From positions 62,001 to 126,000 of the forward strand of contig NZ_CAMXCI010000002.1 of assembly GCF_947179115.1 (NCBI RefSeq): a stretch of 64,000 bases of DNA, written 5' to 3'. Positions 8,360-16,869 of the stretch are shown piece by piece; the stretch's first letter is position 1; each line of letters opens with the position of its first letter. The translations under genes and the position numbers were made by a program. The DNA comes from Commensalibacter papalotli (GTDB taxonomy: Bacteria > Pseudomonadota > Alphaproteobacteria > Acetobacterales > Acetobacteraceae). Below the pieces are notes generated by a model, which was not told the DNA's origin, made no database searches, and was given only the letters and a program-made list of their open reading frames with translations.

Positions 8360-9337
8360 TTATATTACTTGCTCTTGTGGACGAGCAACCCACCGCCAAG
8401 TTTGAACGCCTTGACGTGCTAACTCACGATGCATCACCAAAACAGGTAAACCCGCTTGACCCTTTTTAGGATAAGCAAGGCGTTCTGCTAAATCCTCGAC
8501 AATGGTTACAGACCGATGCCGCCCCCCAGAACATCCGACTGCAATCGTGGCATATTTTTTACCCTCTAAAACAAAACGAGGGAAAATTAAATTCAACATT
8601 TCGTCAATCTGATGAACATATTTTTGATAATCTGGATCTTTCTCTACATATTCCTGAACATCTTTATCCAGTCCAGTCTTTTTAGATAATTCTGGAATAT
8701 AATATGGATTATGCAAAAACCTAGCATCAAAAACCATATCTGCTTCACGTGGAACACCACTTGGAAATGCAAAAGACATCAAAGTTAAGGTCAGAAGTCC
8801 CTGATTTTTATCTCGCCCTAGACTGTAACGTGTTTCTACCAGTAACCTCAATTCAAATGGAGGCAAATCTGATGTATCAATCACTAAATCAGCCACTTGC
8901 CTTAACGGCTCCATCAATATAATTTCAGCTTCAATGCCTTCTTTGACCGTTCCACCAGCTGCCATTGGATGACGCCTGCGTGTAGCGGTATAACGGCGTA
9001 ATAATACGTCCGTTTCAGAAGTGGCGTAAATTAATTGAATATGCAAAGAGGGATTTAATCGTAATCTGGTTAATAACTCTATAACGGTAGCAGCCTCGAA
9101 ACCATTTGTTCTGGAATCAAGGCCAATAACAATGGGTCCCTCGACCTTGCCAACTATATCGCTGATGACCTGCACAGGGGCATTATCAACCAGCTCATAC
9201 CCTAAATCCTCTAAAGCACGAAGAATGGTCGATTTCCCAGCACCAGACAAACCCGTTACGAAAACTACGGGCTGTTTAATTATATTTGTATTTAGCACAT
9301 CATCTTGCATCAGAAAAAATCGATCTTGGTAACACAT
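8360..9337 (-). CDS. rapZ: RNase adapter / P-loop protein RapZ
   Basis: A protein of about 325 residues of the RapZ/YvcJ family. In E. coli RapZ binds glucosamine-6-phosphate and sRNAs and guides RNase E; in Alphaproteobacteria the gene often accompanies PTS-regulatory genes. The Walker A motif is VTGLSGAGKSTILRALED near residue 28. The C-terminal binding domain carries VGCSGGRHRSVTIVEDLAERL. ATG 9337 is chosen over an adjacent TTG at 9340; an internal ATG at 9310 would also fit. No Shine-Dalgarno is obvious for any of them. No hprK or ptsN is adjacent here, unlike in many relatives. Confidence 0.93.
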   Translation of the reverse strand: MCYQDRFFLMQDDVLNTNIIKQPVVFVTGLSGAGKSTILRALEDLGYELVDNAPVQVISDIVGKVEGPIVIGLDSRTNGFEAATVIELLTRLRLNPSLHIQLIYATSETDVLLRRYTATRRRHPMAAGGTVKEGIEAEIILMEPLRQVADLVIDTSDLPPFELRLLVETRYSLGRDKNQGLLTLTLMSFAFPSGVPREADMVFDARFLHNPYYIPELSKKTGLDKDVQEYVEKDPDYQKYVHQIDEMLNLIFPRFVLEGKKYATIAVGCSGGRHRSVTIVEDLAERLAYPKKGQAGLPVLVMHRELARQGVQTWRWVARPQEQVI

Positions 9338-9340
9338 CAA

Positions 9341-9556
9341 TAAAATGTAATATTAAGCAACAATACGTCCTGATACAATAGAATAGTTATAAAATATCAG
9401 TTGAAAAAACTTTCATTAAACACTTCGTAACGAATATCAGCTTTTTCTAATGACGTTGAGTTTCCTCTCTTAATTGAACTATGCTTTAATCATAGAAACA
9501 GAGCATAAGAACGTAAGTAACAGAAATCTAATTTGTATTTACCACTCATGTGGATA
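9341..9556. other. Intergenic stretch with a possible gene remnant
   Basis: No intact gene is seen. On the minus strand at about 9397-9480, a short open stretch without a start codon reads KRGNSTSLEKADIRYEVFNE to a TGA. It lies downstream of the broken Tai4-like gene in the same direction and may be part of the same decayed locus. Otherwise the sequence is AT-rich and featureless to me. Confidence 0.3.
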
Positions 9557-9955
9557 TTAGGGATGATCTTGTTTACAGGTTCGATTGGAATGGGCTACGA
9601 ACTCTTTGGTTAATCGATCCAAATCGTCACTATGGTACAAATCCATACATTTAAATATATATAATTTTGATTTTGGATGCATTTGTGATTTATAAGTTTG
9701 TTTTAGATAGTTTTCAATTAATTTGTCTAGCTTTCCCTGTATTTTATTGGGCTGCCCAAAATTATAATCCATCCACAATTCTAAAAAAAACCCGTTGTTG
9801 CTTTTGCGTCCTCATTTAAAGTAGGATCGCGACTTCCAAATGCTTTTTGAAAACAAAGAGTCAAAGCATAATCTTTAAAATTAGAGCCATAGGTACGATA
9901 CCCAATATCTGCTTTGTCATAATGAATTTGGGTTATTTTTTTCTTCTCTTAAGCT
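9557..9955 (-). pseudogene. Tai4-like T6SS amidase-immunity gene, frameshifted
   Basis: Two overlapping frames together give a Tai4-like protein. The first reads KITQIHYDKADIGYRTYGSN, FKDYALTLCFQKAFGS and NEDAKATTGFF up to a TAG. The second reads WMDYNFGQPNKIQGKLDKLI and then KLYIFKCMDLYHSDDLDRLT to the stop. The break lies in a run of eight T (A on the plus strand, 9783-9790); nine would join the frames as GFFLELWMDYNFG. The CMDLYHSDDLD motif with paired Cys is typical of the Tai4 family, periplasmic antidotes to Tae4 peptidoglycan amidases. The signal peptide seems lost, with a stop just upstream against znuB. No Tae4 gene is nearby. Family assignment is from pattern. Confidence 0.65.
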
Positions 9956-9968
9956 CCCAAAATAATAC

Positions 9969-10805
9969 TTAGTTAATTAGTTTTATTTTCTTATAAAAAG
10001 ATAAATTTTTACTGAATAACAACGAAACCAAATAGACCACAAAGCTTAATAAGCTAATCCAAAAAGAAACAGGGTAATCCGTAATCCATGCCATGATAAT
10101 CCCTCCCCATGCTTCTGCAACCGCCAGAAAAATAGACAGGAATATCCCTCGCCAAATCGTTGTGCTCAACTGACGCGCAACCGCCGCTGGCCCTACCATC
10201 AAGGAAAATGTTAATAAGATCCCCGTAACTTGCACACATGCAGCCGTAACACACGCAACCAACGCTAAAAATAGAATAGAAACACAGCGCAAAGAAACGC
10301 CTTTTGCTTCGGCCAAATCTGGCTGCAAAGATGCAAATAACAAAGGGCGCATAAAAAACAGCATAACGATACAACAAATAATACTTAGAATAATTAATCC
10401 ATATAACGTTTGTATATTAACAGCAAAGATATTACCAAAAAGTAACCCCGTTACTTGAGAGGCATATCGCGTGTAAAAATGCAAAAATAATAGCCCGAGC
10501 CCCATCGAAGTTGATAAGACTAAGCCAATAGCAATATCTCTATCTTTTAATTTCGGACCAATGGCTCCAATTAATCCACCTGCACACAGACTAAATAACA
10601 ATAATCCCAGAAATGGTGATAACCCGACTAGGCTTGCTCCCGTTGCGCCTGCAAATCCAACATGAGACAATGCATGCCCAGCAAAGGCTTCTCTGCGAAT
10701 TAATAAAAAATATCCAATCAAACCACAAATAATCGCAACAATACCAGATGCAATAAATGCAGTTTGCATAAACTCAAGAGAAAACATCCTCGAACAAACT
10801 TTCAA
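9969..10805 (-). CDS. znuB: Zinc/manganese ABC transporter permease
   Basis: A 278-residue inner-membrane permease of the ZnuB/MntB family, the channel of a metal ABC importer. It has about eight hydrophobic helices and the family features FLLIRREAFAGHALSHVGFA near residue 28 and DLAEAKGVSL near 165. The latter lies in the cytoplasmic loop that contacts the ATPase. It lies 9 bases after znuC and ends the operon znuA-znuC-znuB. The metal is inferred as zinc from the family and the arrangement; manganese cannot be excluded. A broken immunity-type gene lies immediately downstream. Confidence 0.9.
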   Translation of the reverse strand: MKVCSRMFSLEFMQTAFIASGIVAIICGLIGYFLLIRREAFAGHALSHVGFAGATGASLVGLSPFLGLLLFSLCAGGLIGAIGPKLKDRDIAIGLVLSTSMGLGLLFLHFYTRYASQVTGLLFGNIFAVNIQTLYGLIILSIICCIVMLFFMRPLLFASLQPDLAEAKGVSLRCVSILFLALVACVTAACVQVTGILLTFSLMVGPAAVARQLSTTIWRGIFLSIFLAVAEAWGGIIMAWITDYPVSFWISLLSFVVYLVSLLFSKNLSFYKKIKLIN

Positions 10806-10814
10806 ATGAATAAA

Positions 10815-11570
10815 TTAGCAGGATGTTGTTACAAAAAGATGTTGATCCGTTTTAACAACCTCAATAGGAAACCCATATAGTCCACTTAATACCTCAGAAG
10901 TCATCACATGATCAACATCCCCCAAGACCGCCTGTTGATTACCAATGCAAATGACTTGATCCATAATTTTCATTAACGGGTTTAAATCATGCGTTGACAG
11001 TAAAATGGTTAATTTTCTTTGTGCTTGCAATTCTTTGATAAGAGATAAAATAAGTTTCACCCACTTGGGGTCAAGATTACTAAAAGGTTCATCCATAATA
11101 ATAAGCTTAGGATTACCTAATAATGCTTGTGCCAACAAAAGGCGTTGCCTTTGCCCCCCAGACATTTCAGAAAGCGGCGTAAAAGCCAGGTCTCTGGCAT
11201 GAACCTGGTCGAGAACATTATCAATTTGATATAAATCTTTTTTAGTTAAAAAGGGCAACCCCAATTTATGCCCGTGAATACTTGTAGCAATAAAATCCTT
11301 TCCCTTTAAACGAAAAGATTCCATCTCGCGATATTGAGGAATATATCCAATTTGTTTCCTAGCTTTTACAGGTGTTTTACCAAGAATTTTAATCTTATTT
11401 TCGGAACACGGGATAATACCTAATAACGCTTTCATAAAAGTCGTCTTGCCCGATCCATTCGGGCCAAAAATACCAACAAACTGATTTTCTTGTATCTGCA
11501 GATTAAGCCTAGATAAAATTAAATGTGTCCCTAATCGAATATCAAGATTTTGACATTCAATGACATTCAT
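10815..11570 (-). CDS. znuC: Zinc/manganese ABC transporter ATPase
   Basis: A 251-residue ATP-binding subunit that powers metal uptake from the inner face of the membrane. Motifs seen are Walker A FGPNGSGKTTFMKALLG near residue 35, Q-loop GYIPQYRE, signature LSEMSGGQRQRLLLAQAL near 135, Walker B KLIIMDEPFSNLD near 158 and H-loop ILLSTHDL. Its ATG overlaps the stop of znuA by 4 bases, so translation is probably coupled. The permease follows 9 bases later. Confidence 0.93.
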   Translation of the reverse strand: MNVIECQNLDIRLGTHLILSRLNLQIQENQFVGIFGPNGSGKTTFMKALLGIIPCSENKIKILGKTPVKARKQIGYIPQYREMESFRLKGKDFIATSIHGHKLGLPFLTKKDLYQIDNVLDQVHARDLAFTPLSEMSGGQRQRLLLAQALLGNPKLIIMDEPFSNLDPKWVKLILSLIKELQAQRKLTILLSTHDLNPLMKIMDQVICIGNQQAVLGDVDHVMTSEVLSGLYGFPIEVVKTDQHLFVTTSC

Positions 11571-12460
11571 GGATGTTTACTTTTTAAAGCAGCCTCTACT
11601 TTATCCAAAACCTGATTCATCCATTGCTGATAGGTCAAATTCGCTGGCATTGTTTCTGAAACTCCAACCACAGCAACGCCTGCTTCCATAGCAATCTTTT
11701 TTAACTGTTGCGTTGCAGGGGTAACCACTTGCTCATTATAAAACAAAATTTGGATTTGATGTGTTTTTAAATCCTGAATAAACCCAGCAACCTGCTTTGG
11801 TGTTGGCTCGCCACCGTTCATTACGACCCATTGATAGGGTTCTTCTAACATCTCAAAGCCTAATTTTTGCGCCATTAGCCCAAAAACAGGTTCTGTTGCT
11901 GCTACTTTGATATGAACGTGTTTTTGCTTAATAGTCTCAATACGCTCTTTGATTTTGTTTAAATCAGTTTGAAAAGAACTTAATTTGCTTTCAAAAACCA
12001 ACTTTTCATGTGGTTCAAGTTTTACATAAAGCTGCTCTAATCGCCCAGACAAGGCATCAATTGCATCAACATCATACCATAAATGGGGATTATCACCTTC
12101 TTTACGGTTTAATAAAGCTTGCACGGAAACAATATCTTGATGATTAAAATGATATTTTGTTAATAAACGATTCATCCAAGAATCATAACCTAACCCATTC
12201 ACAATAATCAAATCAGCATCAGCAATTTTCTTGCCTATACTGGGGGTTAATTCAAACAAATGAGGATCTTGATCTGGATTGTTTAAAATAGAATCAACTT
12301 GTACATATTTGCCCCCCAGTTGCTGAGCAATATCCCCATACATATTCTCTGCTGCAATCACATGAAGCACTTTAGATACTGGTTCAGCATAAGCAGCTGT
12401 ACAGCTGCTATATATTATAATTCCTGCCAGAATAATTTTTCGATACTGAGAAAAAAACAT
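11567..12460 (-). CDS. znuA: Metal-binding periplasmic protein of the Zn/Mn ABC importer
   Basis: A 297-residue substrate-binding protein of the ZnuA/TroA class, with a signal peptide ending near AYAEP. It captures Zn(II) or Mn(II) in the periplasm and passes it to ZnuB. Candidate ligands are the His in NPDQDPHLFELTPS near residue 66, the His in GDNPHLWYDVDAI near 123 and an acidic residue in the C-terminal lobe. The His-rich loop of many zinc-specific homologues is absent, which leaves the metal open. A 45-residue membrane peptide gene lies 23 bases upstream and may be co-transcribed. I could not see a Zur operator. Confidence 0.9.
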   Translation of the reverse strand: MFFSQYRKIILAGIIIYSSCTAAYAEPVSKVLHVIAAENMYGDIAQQLGGKYVQVDSILNNPDQDPHLFELTPSIGKKIADADLIIVNGLGYDSWMNRLLTKYHFNHQDIVSVQALLNRKEGDNPHLWYDVDAIDALSGRLEQLYVKLEPHEKLVFESKLSSFQTDLNKIKERIETIKQKHVHIKVAATEPVFGLMAQKLGFEMLEEPYQWVVMNGGEPTPKQVAGFIQDLKTHQIQILFYNEQVVTPATQQLKKIAMEAGVAVVGVSETMPANLTYQQWMNQVLDKVEAALKSKHP

Positions 12461-12483
12461 ATTACTTAAACTTTGACTTCAAA

Positions 12484-12621
12484 TTAACTGTTTAGGTTCC
12501 ATGCACCCCACATCATTAAACCAAGGACAACTATCAATATTCCATGCAAAATCAAAAGCCATTTAATATTAATAACAGGTACATAATATTTATCCTTTGG
12601 TATTTCTAGTTCCCATTTCAT
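12484..12621 (-). CDS. Small single-helix membrane protein (45 aa)
   Basis: A short gene with an ATG at 12621, an AAGGA 8 bases before it, and a TAA at 12484. The peptide starts MKWELEIPKDKYYVPVINIK and then has one hydrophobic segment, WLLILHGILIVVLGLMMWGA, ending in WNLNS. It lies between the etfA terminator and znuA, on the same strand as both and 23 bases before znuA. It may be an accessory to the importer or an independent small membrane protein; I do not recognise it. The good ribosome site and the clean charged-then-hydrophobic layout support it as a real gene. Confidence 0.6.
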   Translation of the reverse strand: MKWELEIPKDKYYVPVINIKWLLILHGILIVVLGLMMWGAWNLNS

Positions 12622-12673
12622 AATGAATATCCTTATTAATTTAATCTGGTTAAACTATTCTTATTATTATTTT

Positions 12674-12706
12674 CAAATACTTTTTTTTAAACTAAAAAAG
12701 TATTTG
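12674..12706 (-). terminator. Hairpin after etfA
   Basis: CAAATACTTTTTT (12674-12686) and AAAAAAGTATTTG (12694-12706) form a perfect 13-bp stem with an 8-base loop, starting 8 bases past the etfA stop. The stem is AT-rich and, on the minus strand, is followed by A-rich rather than T-rich sequence. A terminator or mRNA-end structure is likely but not certain. Confidence 0.5.
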
Positions 12707-12713
12707 AATTAAA

Positions 12714-13661
12714 TTATCTAGCTTTTAAAGCTGCCTCTAATTGAGGTAAAATTTCAAAAAGATCACCCACAATACCATAGTCTGATACTTTAAACATAGG
12801 GGCTTCTGGATCTTTGTTAATAGCAACAACGATTTTGCTATCTTTCATTCCAGCAAGATGCTGAATGGCACCAGAAATCGCCACGGCAATATAAAGCTCT
12901 GGCGCTACAATCTTACCTGTTTGGCCAACTTGGAAATCATTACTGACAAATCCTGCATCAACAGCTGCTCTGGAAGCACCAATCGCACCTTCTAATTGAT
13001 CGGCAATTTTTTCAAGCAATACAAAATTTTCAGCACTTTGCATTCCACGGCCACCAGAAACAACAACGCGCGCACCTTCAAGCTCAGGTCTATCGGATTG
13101 AGAAAGTTTTAACTCTTTAAATATTGAAAGTTGCTTTTCAGAAAGTGGTAAATTTTCAATTTTTTCAACTACAGCACTGCCACCTGTTTCTGCAACAGCT
13201 TCGAAAGTCGTTCCACGAACGGATAAAAGTTTCTTAGCATCTTTAGAAGCTACTGTCGCAAGTATACTGCCTGCATAGATAGGACGTACAAACGTTGACG
13301 TATCAATAATTTCTACAACATCAGAAATCGGTTGGACATCCAATAAACCTGCCAAACGAGGAAGAATATCTTTTCCTTCTGCGTTTGCTGGTGCAATAAT
13401 AAACTCATAAGATTCAGCTATTGAAGCAATCAAATTTGCCACAGGTTCTGCTGGCATATGCGCATATGCAGAATGTTCTGCAACAAGCAATTTTTGCACA
13501 CCATTTAACTGAGATGCTTTTTGAGATAAGATTTCTAGATTTTCACCAACAAGCAGTGCATGTACTTCTGTATCCAACTGAGTTGCAGCAGTAATCGCAG
13601 AACGGCTAATCGGGCGGATTTTATCGCCTTTTTCATAACTTAATAAAACTAAAACAGCCAT
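12714..13661 (-). CDS. etfA: Electron transfer flavoprotein, alpha subunit
   Basis: A 315-residue subunit that, with EtfB, forms the FAD/AMP-containing ETF heterodimer. ETF takes electrons from acyl-CoA and other flavin dehydrogenases and passes them to ETF-ubiquinone oxidoreductase. The N-terminal domain begins MAVLVLLSYE. The C-terminal FAD-binding domain shows LEGARVVVSGGRGMQS near residue 197, GASRAAVDAGF, VGQTGKIVAPELYIAVAISG and AINKDPEAPMFKVSDYGIVGD. It starts 2 bases after the etfB stop, indicating translational coupling, and the ETF-QO gene lies just upstream of both. Confidence 0.96.
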   Translation of the reverse strand: MAVLVLLSYEKGDKIRPISRSAITAATQLDTEVHALLVGENLEILSQKASQLNGVQKLLVAEHSAYAHMPAEPVANLIASIAESYEFIIAPANAEGKDILPRLAGLLDVQPISDVVEIIDTSTFVRPIYAGSILATVASKDAKKLLSVRGTTFEAVAETGGSAVVEKIENLPLSEKQLSIFKELKLSQSDRPELEGARVVVSGGRGMQSAENFVLLEKIADQLEGAIGASRAAVDAGFVSNDFQVGQTGKIVAPELYIAVAISGAIQHLAGMKDSKIVVAINKDPEAPMFKVSDYGIVGDLFEILPQLEAALKAR

Positions 13662-13663
13662 TT

Positions 13664-14413
13664 TTAAATTACCTTTGCTTCATTTTGAAGTTTATCCATA
13701 AGCTCTTCAACAGAACTAACAATAACACCCTCACGAACAGAAGAAGATTCCGCTACAGATTTTACTTCTAGACGAACAGCTGTATCAATTCCAAGGTCAG
13801 CAAGAGCAACGGTCTCGATAGGTTTCTTTTTTGCCTTCATAATATTCGGCAAAGATGCAAAACGTGGCTCATTTAAGCGTAAATCAGTTGTAATTACAGC
13901 TGGTAATACAAGCTCTAAAATTTCTTGGCCATCATCGATTTCACGCGTAATTTGCGCTTTACCTTCAGACAGCTCTAATTTACTAACAAACGTTCCTTGA
14001 GCCCACCCAAGTTTCGCTGCCAAGATCTGACCAGTCGCATTCATATCATCATCAGATGCTTGCTTACCCATTAAAACAATATCAGGTTGTTCTTTGGTAA
14101 CAAAATGCTGTAAAATTTTCGCAACACTCAAAGATTCTAGCGCATCTTCAGAAGTAACTAAAACACCTCTATCCGCACCCATTGCCATCGCTGTACGCAA
14201 AGTGTCTTGGCTTTTGGCTTCTCCAATAGAGATAACAACAACTTCAGAAACAATTTTTTGTTCTTTAAGGCGAACTGCTTCTTCAACCGCAGTTTCATCA
14301 AAAGGATTCATGGACATTTTAACGCCACCAACCTCTACACCAGAATTGTCGGACTTTACCAACGGTTTAATATTAGAATCAACAACCCGTTTCACCGGAA
14401 CTAATATTTTCAT
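13664..14413 (-). CDS. etfB: Electron transfer flavoprotein, beta subunit
   Basis: A 249-residue AMP-binding subunit of ETF. It begins MKILVPVKRVVDSN and contains the family segments MNPFDETAVEEAVRLKE and VLMGKQASDDDMNATGQ. The recognition loop that docks into partner dehydrogenases is intact: LNEPRFASLPNIMKAKKKP near residue 180. In mitochondria and some Alphaproteobacteria the lysines of this loop are trimethylated, and a candidate methyltransferase for them lies at 40357-41013. The gene follows the ETF-QO gene by 40 bases in a likely etfD-etfB-etfA operon. Confidence 0.96.
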   Translation of the reverse strand: MKILVPVKRVVDSNIKPLVKSDNSGVEVGGVKMSMNPFDETAVEEAVRLKEQKIVSEVVVISIGEAKSQDTLRTAMAMGADRGVLVTSEDALESLSVAKILQHFVTKEQPDIVLMGKQASDDDMNATGQILAAKLGWAQGTFVSKLELSEGKAQITREIDDGQEILELVLPAVITTDLRLNEPRFASLPNIMKAKKKPIETVALADLGIDTAVRLEVKSVAESSSVREGVIVSSVEELMDKLQNEAKVI

Positions 14414-14453
14414 AACACCCTTTCGTTACGATATTATTAACTAAATTAAAATC

Positions 14454-16091
14454 TTACATTCCACCTGGATAATTCGGACCACTGCCACCTTCTGGCGTTT
14501 CCCAATCTATATTTTGTGTGGGGTCTTTAATATCACAAGTTTTACAATGAATACAATTCTGAGAATTAATTTGCAATTTAGGTTCTTTATCAATATCTAC
14601 TGCCTCATATACGCCTGCAGGGCAATATCTTGATTCAGGAGATTTAAAAGTCTCCCAATTCACTGTTTTCCAAATTGACATATTTTTTAATTTTAAGTGT
14701 ACTGGCTGGTTATCCCGATGATCAATATTAGCCAAAAAAACTGATGATTCACGGGTAAATGTTAATTCATCATCTGCTTTAGGATACTCAATTTTTTGAC
14801 ATAAAGAGGCTGCCTTTAGTTTTTCATTATCCCCTAAACGATGATGGAACGTCCAAGGAACCTTACCACGAACCATAGAATCAAAACCTGTATATAATGT
14901 CGCAATTTTTGCGCCAAACTTAGCAAAAGCAGGACGAATATTACGGACTTGATGTAACTCTTTGTAAACCCATGATTTTCGCATACGAAACTGGTAAGAG
15001 ATTGGCTCTATTTCTTGTGTAGTCAACGCTTCAACAATCGCTTCTGCTGCAACCATTCCAGACTTCATAGACGTATGTGTACCCTTGATTTTAGGTACAT
15101 TTAAGAAACCAGCTGCATCACCAACCAGCAATCCCCCTGGAAAAGAGAGTTTAGGAACGGATTGTAATCCTCCTTCAGATAATGCACGAGCAGAATAACT
15201 GATCCTTCTTCCTCCCTCTAGATGATATTTAATCACAGGATGGTTTTTAGAACGTTGCATTTCTTCAAATGGAGATAACCAAGGATTGCTATAATCAAGC
15301 CCAACCACAAAACCAAAGGAAACAAGATTATCACCAAAATGATACAACCAAGACCCACCATAAGTAAGATCATCTAATGGCCAACCAAAACTATGTTGTA
15401 TATACCCTGGTTTGTGCTTGTGTTCAGGAATTTCCCATAACTCTTTAATCCCAATTCCATAGGTTTGAGGGTCAACAGATTGTCTTAATTTAAATTGATC
15501 CATTAATTTTTTTGATAAAGATCCCCGACATCCTTCTGCAAAAATCGTATATTTAGCCCTCAATTCCATTCCTGGTTCAAAATTCGATCCTTGACTACCG
15601 TCTTTCTCAAGGCCCATATCCCCTGTAATGACACCAACAACTTTGTCATCTTCAATAATAAGTTCCCGGCCAGAAAATCCAGGAAAGACCTCAACCCCTA
15701 ATTCCTCTGCCTGAGCGGCAAGCCAACGACAAAAATCACCCAAACTTACGATAAAATTACCATGATTATTCATCGCTGGCATCAATGGTTTAATAATAGG
15801 TATGGCTGTCGATTTCTCTTCATTAGATAAGTAAAACATACGCTCATGATTAACTGGTGTATCTAATGGAGCATTTCTTTGTTTCCAATCTGGAAATAAT
15901 TCATTTAACGCGGTTGGTTCAAGAACAGCGCCCGAAACAATGTGCGCACCAATTTCAGAAGCTTTCTCAATCAAGCAAATTTCAACAGACGGTGCCAATT
16001 GTTTTAATCGAATAGCCGCAGATAGTCCTGCTGGGCCACCCCCGATAATTAAAACATCAAACTCCATTTGTTCACGTGCGATATTACTCAT
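14454..16091 (-). CDS. etfD: Electron transfer flavoprotein-ubiquinone oxidoreductase
   Basis: A 545-residue membrane-associated flavoprotein (ETF-QO) that oxidises ETF and reduces ubiquinone. The N-terminal FAD-binding motif is VLIIGGGPAGLSAAIRLKQ at residues 14-32. The substrate region shows GAHIVSGAVLEPTALNELFP. The closing FAD motif is GLLVGDAAGFLNVPKIKGTH near residue 325. The C-terminal 4Fe-4S cluster is formed by Cys residues in RYCPAGVYE and in QNCIHCKTCDIKDPTQNI. An AGGA precedes the ATG by about 9 bases. With etfB and etfA downstream it forms a complete electron-transfer unit. Confidence 0.96.
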   Translation of the reverse strand: MSNIAREQMEFDVLIIGGGPAGLSAAIRLKQLAPSVEICLIEKASEIGAHIVSGAVLEPTALNELFPDWKQRNAPLDTPVNHERMFYLSNEEKSTAIPIIKPLMPAMNNHGNFIVSLGDFCRWLAAQAEELGVEVFPGFSGRELIIEDDKVVGVITGDMGLEKDGSQGSNFEPGMELRAKYTIFAEGCRGSLSKKLMDQFKLRQSVDPQTYGIGIKELWEIPEHKHKPGYIQHSFGWPLDDLTYGGSWLYHFGDNLVSFGFVVGLDYSNPWLSPFEEMQRSKNHPVIKYHLEGGRRISYSARALSEGGLQSVPKLSFPGGLLVGDAAGFLNVPKIKGTHTSMKSGMVAAEAIVEALTTQEIEPISYQFRMRKSWVYKELHQVRNIRPAFAKFGAKIATLYTGFDSMVRGKVPWTFHHRLGDNEKLKAASLCQKIEYPKADDELTFTRESSVFLANIDHRDNQPVHLKLKNMSIWKTVNWETFKSPESRYCPAGVYEAVDIDKEPKLQINSQNCIHCKTCDIKDPTQNIDWETPEGGSGPNYPGGM

Positions 16092-16200
16092 GCTTCTTTA
16101 TCCTATTTTCTGCCATAACCATAAATATTATAGGAATTTATGACACAACTTTTAATATAAATATAAAAAAAACTAATAAAAATATAAATTATTTCTAAAA

Positions 16201-16851
16201 TCAATAATTAAATGCAAGCTCATGCTTGGCTCGCCAGCTTTGAGATACATAATTTATAATCAAAGTACGACGAATACCACTCATAGGGCGCTTTTGATAC
16301 CCATGCCATGTATCTTTTCCTGGAATAAAAAGAAAGGCTGAGTTGAATTTGCCAGAGCTTCGAGCCAATGAATCTCCTTGAGCATTCATAATATCAGTAC
16401 CCCAACTTTCAGCATCTTCTCCTAAAGATAAAGAAACCAGAAAAGTTAGTTTCTTGGCACCAATATCTGTATGATGCTCCAACCAAAACCCCTCTTTATC
16501 CAAACAAAGCTCTAGCCTTAACCAAGTATCAGTAAGATCAGCCCCTGTCATTTGCGTAAAAAGATCTCTTGTTTCTTGAGCTTCAAAAGCTTGTGCTAAT
16601 GCTGCACAACGTTGATCCTCTTTCTGCTTTTGTGAATTTACAAACACACGGTTTTGATTGTTATTTTCACGTCGCCCCTGAATATCCCCCGATACAGCCT
16701 TGGCATCAGGCATCCATTCAACCAAAGAATCACAAACATAATCAGGCAATACATCCTTTAATAACCAGTGTTTATAAGGTTTTGTATATTCTGATGCTTG
16801 TCCAATAGAATGGCGCACAAACTGACCAGCATCGCTATTTTGAATACTCAT
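16201..16851 (-). CDS. 2-oxoglutarate/Fe(II)-dependent oxygenase-like protein
   Basis: A 216-residue protein with the jelly-roll pattern of prolyl-hydroxylase-like 2OG-Fe(II) oxygenases. The metal triad is visible: the His and Asp of LEHHTDIGAKKLTFLVSLSL near residue 125, and the distal His in FIPGKDTWHGYQKRPM near 180. A conserved Arg follows in SGIRRTLIINYV and would bind 2-oxoglutarate. The substrate is unknown. It lies 18 bases after hemN, which itself follows ompW by 18 bases, so the three are probably one transcript. Confidence 0.75.
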   Translation of the reverse strand: MSIQNSDAGQFVRHSIGQASEYTKPYKHWLLKDVLPDYVCDSLVEWMPDAKAVSGDIQGRRENNNQNRVFVNSQKQKEDQRCAALAQAFEAQETRDLFTQMTGADLTDTWLRLELCLDKEGFWLEHHTDIGAKKLTFLVSLSLGEDAESWGTDIMNAQGDSLARSSGKFNSAFLFIPGKDTWHGYQKRPMSGIRRTLIINYVSQSWRAKHELAFNY

Positions 16852-16869
16852 TTAAACATCCCTTTGAAC

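Noticed and set aside
12461..12713. A Zur operator for the metal importer
   Set aside because: No convincing dyad of the Zur type was found. The only strong dyad is the AT-rich hairpin just after etfA.
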